Shown here one piece after another: positions 60,341 through 64,000 of a DNA stretch of 64,000 nt (its first letter is position 1; every line of letters begins with the position of its first letter). Source of the DNA: Serratia rhizosphaerae (lineage in GTDB: Bacteria; Pseudomonadota; Gammaproteobacteria; Enterobacterales; Enterobacteriaceae). Under the pieces are notes generated by a model, which ran no database searches, was not told the origin of the DNA, and worked only from the letters and a program-made list of their open reading frames with translations. The position numbers and the translations under genes were made by a program. The stretch is taken from positions 558,001 to 622,000 of the forward strand of contig NZ_CP041764.1 in the NCBI RefSeq assembly GCF_009817885.1, in the 5' to 3' direction.

Positions 60341-62938
60341 TTACTGGCCCACGCATGGCAACGCCAGACGATAAAGCGACTGTTTCACAGCCTGACCGCG
60401 TAAATCGTAGCGCAGCGTGCACTGCGCGCCGGCCGACTCACCCCATTTCACCCGCAGCGCGCCGCGCTGCTTCAGCGCCCGGGCATAGATCTGATTCCCC
60501 TGCCCGACCAGACCAACCACCGCGTTATTGTCATCGTAAACGTTGGCGCCGAGCGGCAGCGCGCCGCCGGACGGGCTGAGTCTGATCAGCAGCGGGTAGC
60601 CTTCCAGCGTCTTGAAGCGCACTTTCACCGCCGCCCCGGCATATGGCGCGATGCGCTGCTGGTTCTCCGTCAGTTCGGCGTTGACGTTCTCCGCCCCTTT
60701 GGCGTCCAGCGTGACGTCGTTGTAACGGTAAGGCACCAGCGACGGCACAATGGCGTAGCCGAAACGGTCGATCTTCGCCCCCATGCCGTTCATCACTTCC
60801 GCGCCGCTGACGCCTTCCGCCTCCACCAGCGCAAAGGTATCGCTCAGGTACGGCCCGAGGGTGACGCCGCCGGCATGCGCCACCAGCGCGCCGCGCGCGC
60901 TCAGACCACCCTGGGTGTAATGCTTGCCGTGGGACAGGTTGCCGCCCAGCGTGGCGACCGACGTCTGCTTGGTCAGGTTGGCGCCGAAGCTGCTGCCGGC
61001 GCCGGCCGTGTCATACGCGCCATTCAGCGCATAGCTCAGGCTCTGGTCGTCGCCCAGCGTGCCGGACAGCGCCGACTGATAATGGCTATAGCCGCGATCG
61101 CCGCTCTGATGGCTGACGCCGGCCGACAGAATCGGCGACCGCGAGCCGCTGCCCAACGGCAGTGACACTGACAGCATCACCACGTTTTGCGTCGTGCCGC
61201 TCGCAACATAGGTCGCATCCTGCAGGCCATAGCGGGTGCTGCCGGTCTGCTGACGGCTGAGCGACAGGTTATAGCTGAGGCTGCGGTAGCTGTGCGAATA
61301 CGCCAGTTGGTATTGCGTGTCGCGCCCGCGGCCGCCGCGGTAGCTGCTGGTCGAACCGGAAAAATAGAGCTGGCCGTACGCTCCCAGCCCCTGACTGACG
61401 GTGGCGACAAACTGCTCGCTCTGCTGATAGGTGCTGGAGCTCCAGACCGCATCGCGATCGCGCGCGTTGCGCAGTCCCAGCACGTCGCCCAGATCGCGGT
61501 AGCCTTCGGTGGAATAACGGTAACCCGCCAGCGCCAGCGTGGTGTTGGTGGGGGTAAAGGTACGGCTGTAGGTAGCGCCGACACGCCAGCCGTCCAGCGT
61601 ATCGCCCCACATATCGGCACGCGAATACACCGCGTTGACCCCCAGCGCGCCGTAGCGGCTGGCCAGCACCGCGCCGCCGAGCAATGCCTGATAACCGTCG
61701 GCAATGCGTACGCCGCTGTTGGCGGTCACGGCGTTGCTCAACCCGCTCTGGTAGCTGAGTTCGGCGAACATATCATCGCTGTCGCCCAGGTTGCGCACCT
61801 GCCCGGCCGACAGGTTGAAGCGTGAGCGTCCCGGGCGCAAAGAGTCCGGCACCGCCGAAAACGGCACGGTAAATGACGACACCCGGCCGTCAGCCTCCTG
61901 AATCTCCACCACCAGATCGCCCTGGTAACTGGTGGGATAGAGATCGTCAATCACAAAGGCGCCCGGCGCCACCGTGGTCTGATAAATCTGCGTACCGGCC
62001 TGCGTGATGCTCACTTTGGCGGTGGTCGAGGCCACGCCGCGGATGGTCGGCGCATAGCCGCGCTGCGACTCCGGCAGCATGCGATCGTCAGTTTCCAGCC
62101 GCACGCCGCGAAAGCCGAGGCTGCTGAACAGGCTGCCGGAGGTAAAACTGTCCCCCAACGTCAGCTGACTGTTTATCACCGGCAGCGGCCGTTGCAGGTA
62201 GGTGCGCACCGATTTCCAGCTGCTGAGCGCGGCGCTGTGATCGCTGGTATAGCGGGTATAGCTCGACTGCTGACGCAGCTGCCACAGCCCCAGGTTAAAG
62301 CCGGCATTCAGTCCGAGGTAGGTCGAGTCGCTGGTCGTGCCGCTGCTTTTGCTGCGGTAATAGTTGCTGTCGTAGTTGACGAACCCCAGCGTTTCGCCGA
62401 CCGACAGCTCCGCAAGCGGCACCGTACCGCGCGCTACGCGCTTCATCAGCGCCTGCGGCACGGAGATATCCAGCCGCAGACGGGCAAAATCAAAGCGGCT
62501 GTCGGCGCCGGCGACCTGCTGCTCCAGACGCAGACAGGGTTCAGCGGCCGACTGTTCGGCGCTGCTTTTGATGCTGTCCGGTAAAATACCGGCGGCGATC
62601 AGCGCGTTGCGGCTGAAACAGGGGGCAACCGCATCCTGGCCGGGCAGCGCGGCAAACCTCAGCGTCTGGCGGGAGAGAAAAGCGCCGTTGATAAATATAT
62701 CGACCTGGTAGTCGCCCGGCGTCACCGTATTTGCGCGGTTAAAGCGGGCAAGGCTCTGCTGCCCTGCGCTGCCCACCAGCATGCTGTCATCAAATTCAAA
62801 CTGACCAGCGCCGGCCGCAAGCGGCATCAGCAACCCCAGCGCCAACGCCAGCGGCTTCAGGCGCGCGCCGCAGCCAGGCATCACGCCTGGCGACGCACTC
62901 TCCCGCGCGCTGCCGGAATATGTGATTGTTGTTTGCAT
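60341..62938 (-). CDS. Fimbrial outer-membrane usher of operon 2
   Basis: An 865-residue FimD/PapC-family usher. The long signal region (about 1-43) ends before GQFEFDDSMLVG. The barrel follows with LGDSFTSGSLFSSLGFRGVR and PGAFVIDDLYPTSYQGDLVV, and the C-terminus ends in LPCVGQ after paired cysteines. An internal ATG at 62881 would give a shorter signal peptide; the longer start has AAGGGA eight bases upstream. The sequence is only distantly like MrkC, so the second operon is not a duplicate of the first. Confidence 0.92.
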   Translation of the reverse strand: MQTTITYSGSARESASPGVMPGCGARLKPLALALGLLMPLAAGAGQFEFDDSMLVGSAGQQSLARFNRANTVTPGDYQVDIFINGAFLSRQTLRFAALPGQDAVAPCFSRNALIAAGILPDSIKSSAEQSAAEPCLRLEQQVAGADSRFDFARLRLDISVPQALMKRVARGTVPLAELSVGETLGFVNYDSNYYRSKSSGTTSDSTYLGLNAGFNLGLWQLRQQSSYTRYTSDHSAALSSWKSVRTYLQRPLPVINSQLTLGDSFTSGSLFSSLGFRGVRLETDDRMLPESQRGYAPTIRGVASTTAKVSITQAGTQIYQTTVAPGAFVIDDLYPTSYQGDLVVEIQEADGRVSSFTVPFSAVPDSLRPGRSRFNLSAGQVRNLGDSDDMFAELSYQSGLSNAVTANSGVRIADGYQALLGGAVLASRYGALGVNAVYSRADMWGDTLDGWRVGATYSRTFTPTNTTLALAGYRYSTEGYRDLGDVLGLRNARDRDAVWSSSTYQQSEQFVATVSQGLGAYGQLYFSGSTSSYRGGRGRDTQYQLAYSHSYRSLSYNLSLSRQQTGSTRYGLQDATYVASGTTQNVVMLSVSLPLGSGSRSPILSAGVSHQSGDRGYSHYQSALSGTLGDDQSLSYALNGAYDTAGAGSSFGANLTKQTSVATLGGNLSHGKHYTQGGLSARGALVAHAGGVTLGPYLSDTFALVEAEGVSGAEVMNGMGAKIDRFGYAIVPSLVPYRYNDVTLDAKGAENVNAELTENQQRIAPYAGAAVKVRFKTLEGYPLLIRLSPSGGALPLGANVYDDNNAVVGLVGQGNQIYARALKQRGALRVKWGESAGAQCTLRYDLRGQAVKQSLYRLALPCVGQ

Positions 62939-62976
62939 CCCTTCAGTCCCTTACGTGCAAAACCGCACCGCGCGTT

Positions 62977-63711
62977 TTATTGACTCAGGCGCGCTTCCGC
63001 CTTGATATGGCCACCGTAGTCATTGATCAGGGTAAATGTGACTTTCTGCGCGCCGGCCGGCGACGACGTACGCGGCAATAACGGCCAGCTGGCCCGTGAT
63101 TTAGGTGCGATCATGTCCGTTTTGAACGGCACGGCCCGCTTGCCGACCAGCACCGCTGCGTCAATTACCGAGGCGTAATAGCTGGAGTCGTTATAGGCAT
63201 TCAACCGCCACTGCCCGCCCTGTTGGCGCAGGGAAAAGCGCAGCTGCCCGCCGACGCCGTCTGCACTGCCCGGCAGGTTCTTCGGCCGATAGAAAATTTT
63301 CACCCGGTTGCGCAGTACCACCAGCATCTGGTTCTCGGCGCCGCTGACGGCATTTTTCGGCGGGATCTGCGCCGAATTCAGATAGAATACCGACTCACGA
63401 TCCTGCGGCAGATCCTTGCCGGTAAACACCAGCCGGACCGACTGCCCGCTCTTTGGCTCGACGCGAAACAGCGCCGGCACCGTGACAAACGGTCCGTCGG
63501 CATTTTCCGGCGTCGACGACGGGTTATTCACGTCGGTCCACATCTGCATCACATAGGGGATGTCACCCTGATTGGTGAATTGCACAGTCTGCGACTGGGC
63601 GTCCGCCGGATAAATCACCCGGGTGTTCAGCATAACCACGCTGGCCATGGCCGGCCCGGCCAGCAGCGCGGCGGTGAGACAAAGTGACTGACAAAATCCC
63701 TTGTTCGTCAT
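62977..63711 (-). CDS. First fimbrial chaperone of operon 2
   Basis: A 244-residue PapD-like chaperone. Signal peptide about 1-23 (ending AMAS), then VVMLNTRVIYPADAQSQTVQ, DRESVFYLNSAQIPPKN and the RNRVKIFYRPKNLPG strand. It ends in the usual FTLINDYGGH. It lies between the pilin and the usher, the normal place for the chaperone that supplies the shaft subunit. It shares little with the second chaperone of the same operon beyond family motifs. Confidence 0.9.
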   Translation of the reverse strand: MTNKGFCQSLCLTAALLAGPAMASVVMLNTRVIYPADAQSQTVQFTNQGDIPYVMQMWTDVNNPSSTPENADGPFVTVPALFRVEPKSGQSVRLVFTGKDLPQDRESVFYLNSAQIPPKNAVSGAENQMLVVLRNRVKIFYRPKNLPGSADGVGGQLRFSLRQQGGQWRLNAYNDSSYYASVIDAAVLVGKRAVPFKTDMIAPKSRASWPLLPRTSSPAGAQKVTFTLINDYGGHIKAEARLSQ

Positions 63712-63730
63712 ATAAACGGCCCCTCAAAAC

Positions 63731-63758
63731 CCCCTTCCGCACTGGCGGAAGGGGAAAT
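63731..63758 (-). terminator. Intercistronic hairpin between pilin and chaperone, operon 2
   Basis: Perfect ten-pair stem CCCCTTCCGC/GCGGAAGGGG (63731-63740, 63745-63754) with a 4-base loop. On the minus strand it is followed by GTTTTG, so it may act as a partial terminator after the pilin gene. Confidence 0.7.
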
Positions 63759-63762
63759 ACGC

Positions 63763-64000
63763 TTACTGATACGACACCGCGTACTGCACGCTGCCCAATA
63801 CCGACCCGGCGGTCGCGCTACCCTCAGAGTAGTAACGCACGGCAAAGTCATAAGAGGCGGAGGTCGCGCCGGCCGCCAGGCTCAGCCCAGGCGTCCCTGC
63901 CTGACCGCTCAGATCCAGCGGCGTAGCAGGCGTTGCCGGGTCAATCAGCTCCAGCGAAACGTTGGTCGCGCTGCCGGTATTGCCCATTCGGCCGTCGCTG
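63763..64000 (-). CDS. Fimbrial subunit of operon 2, 5' end missing
   Basis: The C-terminal ~78 residues of a type 1-like pilin; the reading frame is open through the window's right edge, so the gene starts outside. MGNTGSATNVSLELIDPATP and the end FAVRYYSEGSATAGSVLGSV, then QYAVSYQ, are the typical final strands of a FimA-family subunit. The internal ATG at 63987 is not a true start. Being next to the first chaperone, it is probably the major shaft subunit. Confidence 0.88.
   Translation of the reverse strand, partial: SDGRMGNTGSATNVSLELIDPATPATPLDLSGQAGTPGLSLAAGATSASYDFAVRYYSEGSATAGSVLGSVQYAVSYQ

Noticed and set aside
1..64000. CRISPR array, prophage, insertion sequences or tRNA genes
   Set aside because: Read on both strands; no spaced short repeats, integrase, transposase, phage structural genes or cloverleaf sequences were recognised.

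Overview
The window is a GC-rich enterobacterial chromosome segment, most likely Serratia or a close Yersiniaceae relative. The core gene order (udk, mrp/metG, yohJ-yohK-cdd-sanA, yeiB/folE, iaaA-gsiABCD, moeAB, ybiT, betIBA/betT) and near-colinear protein similarity to E. coli support Enterobacterales. The accessory genes and overall base composition fit Serratia better than Escherichia. This placement is an inference from recalled protein sequences, not from a search. No tRNA, rRNA, CRISPR array, insertion sequence or prophage was recognised.

Layout. 1-11.4 kb is housekeeping: uridine kinase (cut by the left edge), a PAP2-family membrane phosphatase, the Fe-S carrier ApbC/Mrp divergent from methionyl-tRNA synthetase, a YdeE-like exporter, yohJK, cdd behind a well-preserved CRP/CytR-type promoter, malic enzyme and sanA. 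11.4-18.5 kb holds yeiB and folE, adjacent in E. coli but here separated by a four-gene unit: a TAXI-type TRAP transporter, a FadR-type GntR regulator and an L-2-hydroxyglutarate oxidase. 18.9-23.1 kb holds a YbfB/YjiJ-family transporter divergent from a LysR regulator that leads into frmA-frmB (formaldehyde detoxification). 23.1-34 kb holds the glutathione importer operon iaaA-gsiABCD, a DUF924 gene, moeAB and the ABC-F protein YbiT.

34.2-37.2 kb is a clearly AT-rich cassette: a DUF3289 protein followed by four tandem DUF943 small membrane proteins. They arose partly by duplication of a two-gene block, and one copy is frameshifted. It looks like an acquired effector/immunity-style locus and is the best candidate for an undescribed system. 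37.5-42.3 kb holds an ABM-domain enzyme, an ArsR regulator, a glutathione S-transferase, malate:quinone oxidoreductase and a MarA/SoxS-type regulator.

42.3-49.9 kb is a type 3 fimbrial operon (mrkABCDF) with a divergent EAL-domain phosphodiesterase and a LuxR-type regulator, resembling Klebsiella mrkJ and mrkI. No mrkH is seen, although a TTGATA/TATCAA palindrome lies in the shared control region. 50.1-58.2 kb holds an orphan glutamate-synthase-domain protein and the choline-to-betaine osmoprotection locus betIBA/betT with a perfect BetI-type palindrome. 58.2-64 kb is a second chaperone-usher operon with two chaperones; its pilin gene runs off the right edge.
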